Shown piece by piece: positions 47,005-54,734 of a stretch of DNA of 64,000 nucleotides; within the stretch, counting starts at the first letter, position 1; each line of letters opens with the position of its first letter. The DNA is taken from contig NZ_SSSR01000004.1 of assembly GCF_009469695.1 (NCBI RefSeq), forward strand, positions 62,001 to 126,000, read 5' to 3'. Origin of the DNA: Propionivibrio limicola. Lineage in GTDB: Bacteria > Pseudomonadota > Gammaproteobacteria > Burkholderiales > Rhodocyclaceae. Made by a program: the position numbers and the translations under genes. Under the pieces are notes generated by a model. That model was not told the origin of the DNA, ran no database searches, and worked only from the letters and a program-made list of their open reading frames with translations.

Positions 47005-47760
47005 TCAACTCATGTGCATGCCACCGTTGATCGAAAGATCGGCGCCGGTCATGTAAGCGGCGGCGTCCGAGACGAGATAGGCGACAAGCGCGGCGATTTC
47101 GTCCGGCGAGCCAAGGCGCCCGACCGGAATCTGCGGCAACACCTTCGAGGTCATGATTTCGGTGGGAATAACCGACGTCATCGGCGTCTCGATATAGCCC
47201 GGCGACACCGTATTCACCGTCACGCCATAACGTGCCACCTCCAACGCCAGCGCTTTCGTAAAACCGTGCATCCCCGCCTTGGCCGCCGCGTAGTTGGTTT
47301 GCCCGAACGCGCCTTTTTGCGCATTGACCGAGGAAACGTTGATCACCCTCCCCCACTTGCGCTCGACCATACCGTCAATGACTTGCCGGGTCATGTTGAA
47401 AACCGACCCCAGATTGGTGTCGATGACCGCATCCCAATCGGCGCGGGTCATGCGCCGGAAGGTCATGTCACGCGTAATGCCGGCGTTGTTGACCAGCACA
47501 TCGACCGGCCCAACCTCGCGTTCAACGGTTTCTACGCACGCCCGACAAGAATCGTAGTCAGCCACATCGCACGGGATGGCGAAACCCGTGAAGCCTGCCC
47601 CGCCACCCATCTTCTCCCGCATAAAGTCCTGCCAGGCGGAAACCTTCGCATTGCCCGGCGTATGCGTCGCGACAACCTTGAAACCGAGCATCGCCAGCTG
47701 CCCACACACAGCCTGACCGATTCCGCCCATTCCTCCAGTGACCAGCGCTACCTTCTGCAT
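47005..47760 (-). CDS. phaB: Acetoacetyl-CoA reductase PhaB
   Basis: A 251-residue short-chain dehydrogenase that reduces acetoacetyl-CoA to (R)-3-hydroxybutyryl-CoA with NADPH, supplying polyhydroxyalkanoate synthesis. Cofactor loop TGGMGGIG (residues 8-15), NNAGITRD, and the catalytic Ser/Tyr/Lys in NVSSVNAQKGAFGQTNYAAAK region. PhaB-type features are RKWGRVINVSSVN, the C-terminal SPGYIETPM and the final SINGGMHM. No phaA or phaC is in the window. Confidence 0.92.
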   Translation of the reverse strand: MQKVALVTGGMGGIGQAVCGQLAMLGFKVVATHTPGNAKVSAWQDFMREKMGGGAGFTGFAIPCDVADYDSCRACVETVEREVGPVDVLVNNAGITRDMTFRRMTRADWDAVIDTNLGSVFNMTRQVIDGMVERKWGRVINVSSVNAQKGAFGQTNYAAAKAGMHGFTKALALEVARYGVTVNTVSPGYIETPMTSVIPTEIMTSKVLPQIPVGRLGSPDEIAALVAYLVSDAAAYMTGADLSINGGMHMS

Positions 47761-47841
47761 TTCGCTCCTTTTCGTCTGAAAACGGTAAAAAAGCGCCCAC
47801 TATCCAGATTCAGCGCCGCAAGTCAAAGCGAAAAAGCCTCC

Positions 47842-47913
47842 TCACTTTTCCTTGCGCAACGGGCATTTTTTGCACTGCGGCGTTTTCTTGCAGCATTTCT
47901 TGCTTTTGCTCAT
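47842..47913 (-). CDS. 23-residue Cys/Lys-rich peptide
   Basis: A tiny gene of 23 codons plus stop with a near-ideal ribosome-binding site (AGGAG six bases before the ATG). It begins 30 bases after the DUF2325 gene on the same strand. The peptide has four Cys and ten Lys. A vicinal Cys-Cys pair occurs near the start (KKCCKK) and a C-x-x-C (CKKC) follows it, then a short basic tail. The pattern suggests metal or Fe-S binding or nucleic acid contact. I recall similar short Lys/Cys-rich products beside DUF2325 genes but know no function. Confidence 0.65.
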   Translation of the reverse strand: MSKSKKCCKKTPQCKKCPLRKEK

Positions 47914-47943
47914 GACGATCTCCTTCACGAAACCAAAGGCCAT

Positions 47944-49302
47944 TCAGGGAGACTCGGGCGGCGCGGACGGCTCCGCCCGAATTTCCATTTTCCCGGCCTG
48001 ACTGACAACGCGCCCGAAGCTGGAAAGCCCGGTGTTTTTAACAAACATGCAGGGTTTACCGGTTCGTTTGCACTGTTCTTTCACCCGCCAATAGGCGTTA
48101 TGACTGATGCAGCCGACTTGGCAAATCACAATATCGGCGGCCGCCAAGGCGCCGTCGATGCGATGCAAATTTTCCTCCCGCCCTCCGTCGTGATGCATAA
48201 ACCGGCCACCATTGCCTTCGACGACTTCGCGGTAGGAGTTGATGGCACCGGAACGCCCGCCGACACAAAGGACACATTTCCCGGAAAGCGTTTCCGCCTC
48301 ACCGTCGATCCGCATCAGCCCGTCGGCTGGCGGGGCGGGCCAATCCTCAGTTCCGACACCTTCACTTTCCTGCGTCAGCACTTCGATCGTTTCTTCGGCA
48401 TATTTTGCGAATTGGCGCAGCCGAACCACTTCCAGCTCCAGTTCCTTCTCCCGCAGACGCAGCGCATCGAGACGGGCTTCGGCATCAAGCAAGCGCTGGG
48501 CGAGTCGCTGGCGCTCTTCCAGGAAGGGAATCTCGCGACGCAAAACCGCCATTTCGTTATTGAGCCGCTCATTGACAGCACCACGGGCCACAACATCGGC
48601 TTTCAGATCTGTCACCTGCAGCCTGAGTTCGAGAATCACGCGAGCCTCTTCGGTGCGCTGACGGCCGCTTTTCTCACGCAACGACTCATTTTCCTGCCGC
48701 AATTCCGCGCACTTCTGTTTCAGAGCCTGTATCGCATGATGGTCGGCGCGCGCCCCAGCCCCGACCTGGTGCTGCAGCATATGGATATCGGCATGCACAT
48801 CCTGTTCCAGGACGGCGTCGCACGCGGGATGCGTGCACACGGCCCAGAGCACGCCCGGAACTTCAATGTTGTCGCGCGATGCTTCACGCCACGCCAGCCT
48901 CAATTCACTCGCTGTTTTGAAGGCGGAAAACTTCTTGATGATCAGGGCGTTGCGGCGATCCAGAATCCTGTTCATCTTTTCCGACAACGGGCAGCGCTCG
49001 CTGCATACACCAACCGCGATGGTATGCCAAACGTAATCGGTTGTTGTCGTAGGATATTGGAGCTGTTTGCCAATGATCTGGCGCAGTTCCGCCACATCGA
49101 AACACACGCCGACAACCGGGCAGTGATATTTCTCCGATAACTCCCAGAGCTTCCGCCGGCGTTGGGATGCGGAGCGGACAACCGGAGCAGGCGGCTCGGT
49201 GACGGACGGCGGCGAAAAAATCCCCATCCATTGGCGCTCACTGAGTTTATCCCCCGCCAATGGCGGGACGGCCAATGCATTGAAACCACTGTTTGCTGAC
49301 AT
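47944..49302 (-). CDS. DUF2325 domain protein with Cys-rich N-terminal domain
   Basis: A 452-residue protein. The N-terminal part (about 55-170) has several Cys/His pairs (YHCPVVGVCFD, GVCSERCPLSEKMNR, WAVCTHPACDA). A long coiled coil (about 185-315) follows, then a C-terminal DUF2325 domain (about 340-440). That domain has KCVLCVGGRSGAINSYREVV, FMHHDGGREENL and ADIVICQVGCISHNAYW. DUF2325 has a Rossmann-like look and unknown function. It is the middle gene of a three-gene unit behind Fur-box-like repeats. An iron-linked role is inferred from that context only. Confidence 0.8.
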   Translation of the reverse strand: MSANSGFNALAVPPLAGDKLSERQWMGIFSPPSVTEPPAPVVRSASQRRRKLWELSEKYHCPVVGVCFDVAELRQIIGKQLQYPTTTTDYVWHTIAVGVCSERCPLSEKMNRILDRRNALIIKKFSAFKTASELRLAWREASRDNIEVPGVLWAVCTHPACDAVLEQDVHADIHMLQHQVGAGARADHHAIQALKQKCAELRQENESLREKSGRQRTEEARVILELRLQVTDLKADVVARGAVNERLNNEMAVLRREIPFLEERQRLAQRLLDAEARLDALRLREKELELEVVRLRQFAKYAEETIEVLTQESEGVGTEDWPAPPADGLMRIDGEAETLSGKCVLCVGGRSGAINSYREVVEGNGGRFMHHDGGREENLHRIDGALAAADIVICQVGCISHNAYWRVKEQCKRTGKPCMFVKNTGLSSFGRVVSQAGKMEIRAEPSAPPESP

Positions 49303-49319
49303 TCCTTACCTCCGCAAGC

Positions 49320-49775
49320 TTAGTCGTTCAGCGGCGCGCGCCGGTCGGCGAGGTTAGCCAATTCGGCGGCCAATTGATCGCGCTCGGCAGCAATTCGACT
49401 GCACTCCGCGTGCGCATCATGCAAGTTCTTTTCCAGCGTCCATACCTGACAGGCTGTGTTGGCGAGCCTTTCGTTGTCTTCACTCAACAGCATCAACCGA
49501 CGGCCCATCTCGACCATGGCAACACCAGATTCCAGTCTTTGGATTCGCTCACGATAAACATGGTTCAGTGATTCGAGACGGGATACATCGCCCATTAGCC
49601 GCGAAATGCGTTTCGTGCTTTCCAGCGCACCCCGATGCAATCGCCGCCGACAGTCGCGCAATGCTTCGACGAGAACCTGAACCTGTTCCGATGCCACGTC
49701 CTGCCTCACGGCGGGGGCAAAGCTCAGTTCACACACATCGTCGACGCAACCTTTCGTTTCGACGGGGATTAGCAT
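49320..49775 (-). CDS. Hypothetical coiled-coil protein, first gene of the DUF2325 operon
   Basis: A 151-residue soluble protein of unknown family. After a short N-terminal segment (residues 1-25, two Cys) almost the whole chain is predicted helical with heptad-like patterns (LVEALRDCRRRLHRGALEST; IAAERDQLAAELANLADRR). It has an AGGAGAAG-type ribosome-binding site and ends 17 bases before the DUF2325 start. The DUF2325 protein also has a long coiled coil, so the two could form a complex (inference). Confidence 0.65.
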   Translation of the reverse strand: MLIPVETKGCVDDVCELSFAPAVRQDVASEQVQVLVEALRDCRRRLHRGALESTKRISRLMGDVSRLESLNHVYRERIQRLESGVAMVEMGRRLMLLSEDNERLANTACQVWTLEKNLHDAHAECSRIAAERDQLAAELANLADRRAPLND

Positions 49776-49853
49776 GATGTCTTCTCCTTGCAGGTTATGG
49801 AACGCCGCAGTGCATCGGCAATTACGGAGCCATGATCGAAGCTCGCACCGCGC

Positions 49854-49872
49854 TATTGCGAACCATTCTCAC
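49854..49872 (-). promoter_or_regulatory. Fur-box-like site, proximal
   Basis: TATTGCGAACCATTCTCAC. It resembles the proteobacterial Fur-box variant with TGCGA and TTCTCA arms, and lies about 80-97 bases before the first gene of the DUF2325 operon. It pairs with a second copy 44 bases further upstream. Fur binding is inferred. Confidence 0.6.
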
Positions 49873-49897
49873 ATAGAGGGCAGGAAACGGTCAATCC

Positions 49898-49916
49898 TAT
49901 TGCGACACATTCTCAT
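49898..49916 (-). promoter_or_regulatory. Fur-box-like site, distal
   Basis: TATTGCGACACATTCTCAT, 16 of 19 positions identical to the proximal copy. Two copies in one intergenic region argue for a real operator rather than chance. Confidence 0.6.
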
Positions 49917-49931
49917 CGAAAAGAGCGGAGT

Positions 49932-49957
49932 AAAAAAATGGGCCGCAACAGCGGCCC
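49932..49957 (-). terminator. Minus-strand terminator upstream of the DUF2325 operon
   Basis: On the minus strand, a GGGCCGC/GCGGCCC stem with a short loop is followed by A and seven T. It would stop transcripts coming from the tesA side and so isolates the DUF2325 operon. Confidence 0.8.
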
Positions 49958-50006
49958 GCTCGGGATAGCTTGAAACGCCGAACGAAGGGTGCGGGCGATT
50001 GGACTA

Positions 50007-50150
50007 TTATCGGCAATTTCCAGCATGCGCTAGGGTGACCGGCAGATCAAAAACGAAGACACGAACGCCGGCCAGAATGGTCTGCTGGTAGCGCACCTGA
50101 CCACTCTCGGTCACCGTCACCGGGTGCAAGATGTGTTCGTTGCCTGAACA
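50007..50150 (-). pseudogene. Possible truncated OsmC-like gene remnant
   Basis: A minus-strand frame open from a stop at 50151-50153 to a TAA at 50007-50009, with no ATG. Its translation (VTVTESGQVRYQQTILAGVR, then VFVFDLPVTL) has the pattern of the N-terminal strands of OsmC-type peroxidase-fold proteins. It stops after about 45 residues. It is probably a decayed gene end. The match is by eye and weak. Confidence 0.3.
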
Positions 50151-50195
50151 TCAAATTGATCCGTTTCGTAATTCCGTAGAGAGGGAACGAAAAAT

Positions 50196-50813
50196 TTATT
50201 GCAACAACGGCGCCAGACCTTGCCAGACGTTCTCCAGCAAGAGCGGTTGCGCCTCGGCCGTCGGGTGCAAATTGTCGGCCTGAAAAAGGCGTCGATCGGT
50301 CACCACACCGTCGAGGAGAAAATCGACATGGGCCGTCTTTCGCAGCCGAGCCACATCGCCGAACACGGCGTGGAACTGCTCGGCGTAAGCACCATAGTTG
50401 GGCGGCAAACGCTGCCCGACAATCACGACCTTCGCCTTTATCCGGAGCGCCGTGTCGGTCATTGCCAGCAGGTTGTCGCGTATCGTCTCGACAGGCAAAC
50501 CGCGCAGTCCATCGTTGGAACCGAGCGCGACGATCACGATCTGAGGATTGTGCTTGCGAAGTGCCGGATCGATCCGGGAACGACCGCCGCTGGTCGTTTC
50601 GCCGGAGATGCTGACATTGACGACGTTATAATCGAGCCTCTTTTCCTGCAGGCGCTTGCCCAGGAGACTTGGCCAAGCGGCGTCCTTGCGGATGCCATAC
50701 CCGGCCGACAGTGAATCTCCAAGAACAAGGATGGTGCTGGCGGCATGCACGGCTGGCGCCAGCACAACGCAAGCGGCGACCGACAACCAATAGATGAATG
50801 GAATGCAACGCAT
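50196..50813 (-). CDS. tesA: Multifunctional acyl-CoA thioesterase I / lysophospholipase (GDSL)
   Basis: A 205-residue periplasmic SGNH hydrolase. It has a signal peptide (residues about 1-25, ending AVHA) and block I GDSLSAGYG with nucleophile Ser34. Block III is ALGSNDGLRG with the catalytic-site Asn, and block V is DNLHPTAEAQ with Asp and His. The start is the ATG at 50813, directly before the signal peptide. The frame is open further up, but only antisense to the ABC ATPase gene. Its start codon overlaps that of the divergent ATPase gene. Confidence 0.94.
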   Translation of the reverse strand: MRCIPFIYWLSVAACVVLAPAVHAASTILVLGDSLSAGYGIRKDAAWPSLLGKRLQEKRLDYNVVNVSISGETTSGGRSRIDPALRKHNPQIVIVALGSNDGLRGLPVETIRDNLLAMTDTALRIKAKVVIVGQRLPPNYGAYAEQFHAVFGDVARLRKTAHVDFLLDGVVTDRRLFQADNLHPTAEAQPLLLENVWQGLAPLLQ

Positions 50814-51498
50814 GGCAACGGAAATCCCGATAGTGGTTAACGTCAGCCACCTGACAAAAACCGTGGACAACGGCGGCGAACCTCTAACCATTCTGCACGA
50901 GAATTCCTTTTCCGTCGCGGCGGGGGATACGGTAGCCATCGTCGGCGCCTCCGGTTCCGGCAAATCGACCCTGCTCGGGCTGCTTGCCGGACTCGATCTG
51001 CCGAGCAGTGGCTCCGTCACGCTCGACGGCCAATCGCTCACCAAACTCGACGAAGATGCGCGCGCCGTTCTGCGCGGTCGCCTGCTCGGTTTCGTCTTCC
51101 AGTCATTCCAACTGCTGCCGTCGCTGAATGCGCTCGAAAACGTCATGCTGCCGCTCGAACTCGCCGGCACGGCCAACGCCCGGGCCGAGGCGGAATACTG
51201 GCTGGAGCGCGTCGGCCTCGCCCACCGCCTGCGCCATTATCCGAAGCACCTGTCCGGCGGCGAACAACAACGCGTCGCCCTCGCCCGCGCCTTCGCGCCA
51301 GCCCCCAAGCTTGTGCTCGCCGACGAACCGACCGGCAATCTCGACGCGACCACCGGGCATCAGATCGTGGAATTGATGTTCGCCCTGAATGCCGAACGCG
51401 GCACGACGCTGATTCTCGTCACGCATGATGAAGAAATCGCCGCCCGCTGCCGTCGCCGTCTGCGCATGAACGCCGGCAAGATTGAAGAAATTGAGTGA
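50812..51498 (+). CDS. ybbA: ABC transporter ATP-binding protein (YbbA/LolD-like)
   Basis: A 228-residue ATPase of the MacB/LolD class. Walker [10 protein letters not shown] (residues 45-53), Q-loop [21 protein letters not shown] region, signature [14 protein letters not shown], Walker [13 protein letters not shown] and the H-loop VTHDEEIA. Position next to tesA matches the E. coli tesA-ybbA pair. The FtsX-type permease that normally follows (YbbP) is absent here; a YqhD-like reductase comes next. The start is the ATG at 50812; an in-frame ATG at 50794 lies inside tesA. Confidence 0.9.
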   Translation: MATEIPIVVNVSHLTKTVDNGGEPLTILHENSFSVAAGDTVAIVGASGSGKSTLLGLLAGLDLPSSGSVTLDGQSLTKLDEDARAVLRGRLLGFVFQSFQLLPSLNALENVMLPLELAGTANARAEAEYWLERVGLAHRLRHYPKHLSGGEQQRVALARAFAPAPKLVLADEPTGNLDATTGHQIVELMFALNAERGTTLILVTHDEEIAARCRRRLRMNAGKIEEIE

Positions 51499-51537
51499 AC
51501 AAATCATCGTAATCTATTGATATAAAGGAAAATGTAT

Positions 51538-52683
51538 ATGAAGTTCACGTATTCAAATCCGACCGCGCTTTATTTCGGTCAGGGCAAAATCGCGGCGATT
51601 GCCAAGGCCATCGATCCGGCGAAAAAAGTTCTCGTTATCTACGGCGGCGGCTCGATCAAGGCGAACGGCGTCTATGACCAGGTCGCCGCCGCGCTCGACG
51701 GCCGGCAATGGCTGGAGTTTTCCGGCGTCGAACCCAACCCGACGGTCGAGACGCTCGACAAGGCCGTGGCGCTGATCCGCAAGGAAGGCGTTGACTTCAT
51801 CCTCGCCGTCGGCGGCGGCTCAGTCATCGACGGCAGCAAATACGTAGCCGCCGCTGCGTGTTACGACGGCGACGGCTGGGACATTCTGACCGGCCGCCAC
51901 CGCGTCAGCCAAGCCTTGCCGCTCGGCGCCGTGCTGACGCTACCGGCAACCGGCTCGGAATCGAATGGCGGCGCCGTCATCACCCGCAAGACAACGAAAG
52001 AAAAACTCGTTTTCTCCTCCGATGCCGTTTTCCCGCGCTTTGCCGTGCTCGATCCGGACGTTATCAAGTCGTTGCCGGAACGACAAATCGCCAACGGCAT
52101 CGTCGATGCATTCGTCCATGTCTGCGAGCAATACCTGACTTACCCGGCAAAAGCATGGGTGCAGGACGGCTACGCGGAAGTGCTGTTGCGCAATCTCGCC
52201 AACCTCGCCACCCAGTTCAAGGAACGCGACAGCGATTCCTGGCGCGCAAATTTCATGTGGACGGCCAACCAAGCGTTGAATGGCCTGATCGGTGCCGGCG
52301 TGCCGCAGGACTGGGCAACGCACATGATCGGCCACGAACTCACCGCCCGTTACGGCCTCGACCATGCGCGCACGCTGGCCATCGTCCTCCCCTCGTTGTT
52401 GCGCAACCAGATTGAAAACAAACGCGTCAAACTCGCCCAGATGGGGCGCAACGTGTTCGGCCTCATTCCCGGCCTCGATCTCTCCGAGCGCGCCATCGCA
52501 TCGATTGAAGACTTGTTCCGTAGTCTGGATGTTCCTGTGCGACTCAGCGAGGCTGGCATTAACGATCCCGAAGCCGCCGACGCCATCTCCGCCGCACTCC
52601 GGACACACGGCATGGAGAAGCTCGGCGAACGCGGCGCCGTTACACTGGAAGTGGTCCGCGACATCCTCGTTGGGGCCGCCTGA
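51538..52683 (+). CDS. yqhD: Iron-containing alcohol dehydrogenase / aldehyde reductase (YqhD-like)
   Basis: A 381-residue group III alcohol dehydrogenase. Family markers are the N-terminal NPTALYFGQGKIAAI, the NADP-site GGGSVIDGSKYVAAAA region, ATGSESNGGAVITRKTTKEK, and metal ligands in FVHVCEQYLTYP and MIGHELTARYGLDHARTLA. The last motif fits the YqhD type, which reduces short aldehydes with NADPH. The start is chosen at the ATG at 51538, eight bases after AAAGGA. The ATG at 51532 is too close to that site. Confidence 0.9.
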   Translation: MKFTYSNPTALYFGQGKIAAIAKAIDPAKKVLVIYGGGSIKANGVYDQVAAALDGRQWLEFSGVEPNPTVETLDKAVALIRKEGVDFILAVGGGSVIDGSKYVAAAACYDGDGWDILTGRHRVSQALPLGAVLTLPATGSESNGGAVITRKTTKEKLVFSSDAVFPRFAVLDPDVIKSLPERQIANGIVDAFVHVCEQYLTYPAKAWVQDGYAEVLLRNLANLATQFKERDSDSWRANFMWTANQALNGLIGAGVPQDWATHMIGHELTARYGLDHARTLAIVLPSLLRNQIENKRVKLAQMGRNVFGLIPGLDLSERAIASIEDLFRSLDVPVRLSEAGINDPEAADAISAALRTHGMEKLGERGAVTLEVVRDILVGAA

Positions 52684-52733
52684 TTCTTGCTGTTCTGGCA
52701 TCGAGGCTGGGGCGAATTCAAAAGGGAAGCGAA

Positions 52734-52762
52734 CTTGAAAACGCTTCCCCCATCCTCCATAT
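52734..52762 (+). promoter_or_regulatory. Sigma-32 heat-shock promoter of hsp20
   Basis: CTTGAAA (perfect -35), a 14-base spacer and CTCCATAT (one mismatch to CCCCATNT). It is well placed 44 bases before the hsp20 start codon. Confidence 0.78.
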
Positions 52763-52805
52763 TGGATTCACACGGGACACCCCGGTGATTTGCAAGGAGG
52801 AAAAA

Positions 52806-53240
52806 ATGGCCAATATTTCGCGCTACAACCCCACCGACGATGCATTTGACGATCTCTTTCGCGGCTTCTTCCTGCGTCCGGTACGCGTCGGTCTTGAAGG
52901 GCAACCTGACGTTCAGATCAAGCTTGATGTGAACGAAGACGACAAGGCTTATACCGTTCACGCGGAAATTCCCGGCGTGAAAAAGGAAGACATTCACGTC
53001 ACGGTGGAAGGGGGCATGGTCGCCATCACTGCCGAAGTGAAGAAGGAAAAAGAGGAAAAGGACAAGGAAGGCAAGAAAGTGCTGCGCAGCGAACGGTATT
53101 TCGGCAAGGTTTCGCGTTCGTTCTCACTCGGACAGGATGTTGATGAATCGGCCGTAACGGCCAAATACACGGACGGCGTCCTTGAATTGACGTTGCCGAA
53201 GCGCGCCGAGTCGAAATCGAAACGGATTGAAATCCAGTAG
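52806..53240 (+). CDS. Small heat-shock protein Hsp20
   Basis: A 144-residue alpha-crystallin-type chaperone holding unfolded proteins. It has a short N-terminal arm (RYNPTDDAFDDLFRGFFLRP), an alpha-crystallin domain (about 40-130: DVQIKLDVNEDDKAYTVHAE; IPGVKKEDIHVTVEGGMVAI) with the conserved GVLELTLPK near the end, and a C-terminal tail ending SKRIEIQ. The ATG at 52806 follows an excellent AAGGAGG site. A sigma-32 promoter precedes it, so heat induction is expected. Confidence 0.95.
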   Translation: MANISRYNPTDDAFDDLFRGFFLRPVRVGLEGQPDVQIKLDVNEDDKAYTVHAEIPGVKKEDIHVTVEGGMVAITAEVKKEKEEKDKEGKKVLRSERYFGKVSRSFSLGQDVDESAVTAKYTDGVLELTLPKRAESKSKRIEIQ

Positions 53241-53266
53241 TCCTTCACCTGGCATTCAACACACAG

Positions 53267-53300
53267 GGGCACGGAGAAAGCATTCTCCGCGCCCTTCGTA
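53267..53300 (+). terminator. Possible terminator after hsp20
   Basis: A hairpin with arms CGGAGAA and TTCTCCG, extended by GGC/GCC with one mismatch. The following stretch is only moderately T-rich. Confidence 0.4.
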
Positions 53301-53326
53301 TTTTCGGACTTGACGCGCCAAGGAAG

Positions 53327-54538
53327 TCAGCCCGGCGCGCGGTGGTTGAATACCTGGCGCAAATACGCAAGGAAGGTTTCGTTTTCGCACAGCGTCTTGC
53401 CGGGCGAATCGGACAGTTTGGCGACCGGCTGGCCGTTGCATGACAGAATCTTCATGACGATATTCAGCGCTGCATGCGGCGTATCGTTGGTCAGCGCGGT
53501 ACCGATGCCGAACGCCGTTTGCACACGGCCTTTGAAGTGCTGATAGAGCTCGACAGCACGCGGAATGGTCAACGCGTCAGAAAAAACGAGACGTTTGGTC
53601 TTCGGTTCCAGGTTCAACGATTTGTAGTGCGCGATGGCCTTCTCGCCCCACACGAACGGGTCGCCGGAGTCGTGCCGCAACCCGTCGAAGAGCTTGGCAA
53701 AGTAGAGATCGAAATCGGCGAGAAACGCATCCATGCCGACCACGTCGGTCAGCGCCACGCCAAGGTCGCCGCGGTACTCCTGCACCCATCCCTCCAGCGC
53801 CGCCTTCTGGAAATCGCGCAGTCGAAAACCGAAGGACTGGTAGGCCTGCAGATATTCGTGGGCCATCGTGCCGACGGGTGTAACGTCGAATTTCCGGGCG
53901 AGATAGACGTCCGAGGTGCCGCGAAAATGCTCCGGCACTTCCTCGACGAGCGTGCGAATGACTTCTTCATGCCATGCGCCGGAATATCGCCTCCGAAGAC
54001 CGAAGTCGAAGAAAACGAACTTCTCTTGCCCGGAAATCAGTTCGTCACGACGCGCACGAAGAAAATCGATCTTTTCCCGCAGCCGCCGGCGCGCCTCTTC
54101 CAATACGGAAGTATCGTGCGGTAGCCGCCGAAAATACAGTTCATTGACGATGTAAAGAACGAAAATCTCGAACGCCATGACATGCACCAGCGGTCCCTTG
54201 ACCGTGATGCGCAGGTTTCCCCCCGCGGCGCTGACCTCGATGAAGTGCCGCTGAAAACGGAACAGCGTCAGAAAATCGACGAAATCGCTCTTGATGAAGC
54301 GCAGGCCACGCAGGTAATCGAGTTCGCCGGCCGTAAAGCTCAGCGTGCAGAGGTGATCTAGCTGGGCATTAACCTCGTCCTTCAATTCGGCCAGCGGAAA
54401 AGCCATCCGGTTCCGGCAGACAAACGCATATTCGGCCTGCGCGCCGGGATGGCTGTGCAGCAAAGCCTGCCACATGGTGAATTTGTAGAGATCGTTCTCC
54501 AGCAGACTGTGAACGACCGGTTCTCGACAAAGGCTCAT
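53327..54538 (-). CDS. pncB: Nicotinate phosphoribosyltransferase
   Basis: PncB converts nicotinate and PRPP to nicotinate mononucleotide in NAD salvage. The 403-residue protein has the N-terminal [21 protein letters not shown], the conserved [32 protein letters not shown] (active-site region), [12 protein letters not shown], and [18 protein letters not shown]. The start is the ATG at 54538; the frame is open upstream to 54643 without family features. A nicotinamidase-like gene lies 196 bases upstream on the same strand. Confidence 0.96.
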   Translation of the reverse strand: MSLCREPVVHSLLENDLYKFTMWQALLHSHPGAQAEYAFVCRNRMAFPLAELKDEVNAQLDHLCTLSFTAGELDYLRGLRFIKSDFVDFLTLFRFQRHFIEVSAAGGNLRITVKGPLVHVMAFEIFVLYIVNELYFRRLPHDTSVLEEARRRLREKIDFLRARRDELISGQEKFVFFDFGLRRRYSGAWHEEVIRTLVEEVPEHFRGTSDVYLARKFDVTPVGTMAHEYLQAYQSFGFRLRDFQKAALEGWVQEYRGDLGVALTDVVGMDAFLADFDLYFAKLFDGLRHDSGDPFVWGEKAIAHYKSLNLEPKTKRLVFSDALTIPRAVELYQHFKGRVQTAFGIGTALTNDTPHAALNIVMKILSCNGQPVAKLSDSPGKTLCENETFLAYLRQVFNHRAPG

Positions 54539-54734
54539 TATTGTTCTCCGATTCGGCCGAATACGGCGCACGCCGGCTCTCCGGCAATATCCGGTTCTTT
54601 CCGCCCAGGACTCAGGGCAGCATTTTGGAATGGTGCTGGGCATCGCCGCAAATCAGGCGACGCGAGATGTCGCGAAATATCTCTGAGTATCCGATGAATC
54701 AGCTATCGGACGACAACCCCGCACTCAATGCCGG

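Noticed and set aside
46978-49140. A plus-strand open frame of about 720 codons opposite phaB and the DUF2325 gene
   Set aside because: It is antisense to clearly coding genes, has no recognisable domain, and its composition (rich in Arg, His, Pro) is that of a reverse-frame shadow in high-GC DNA.
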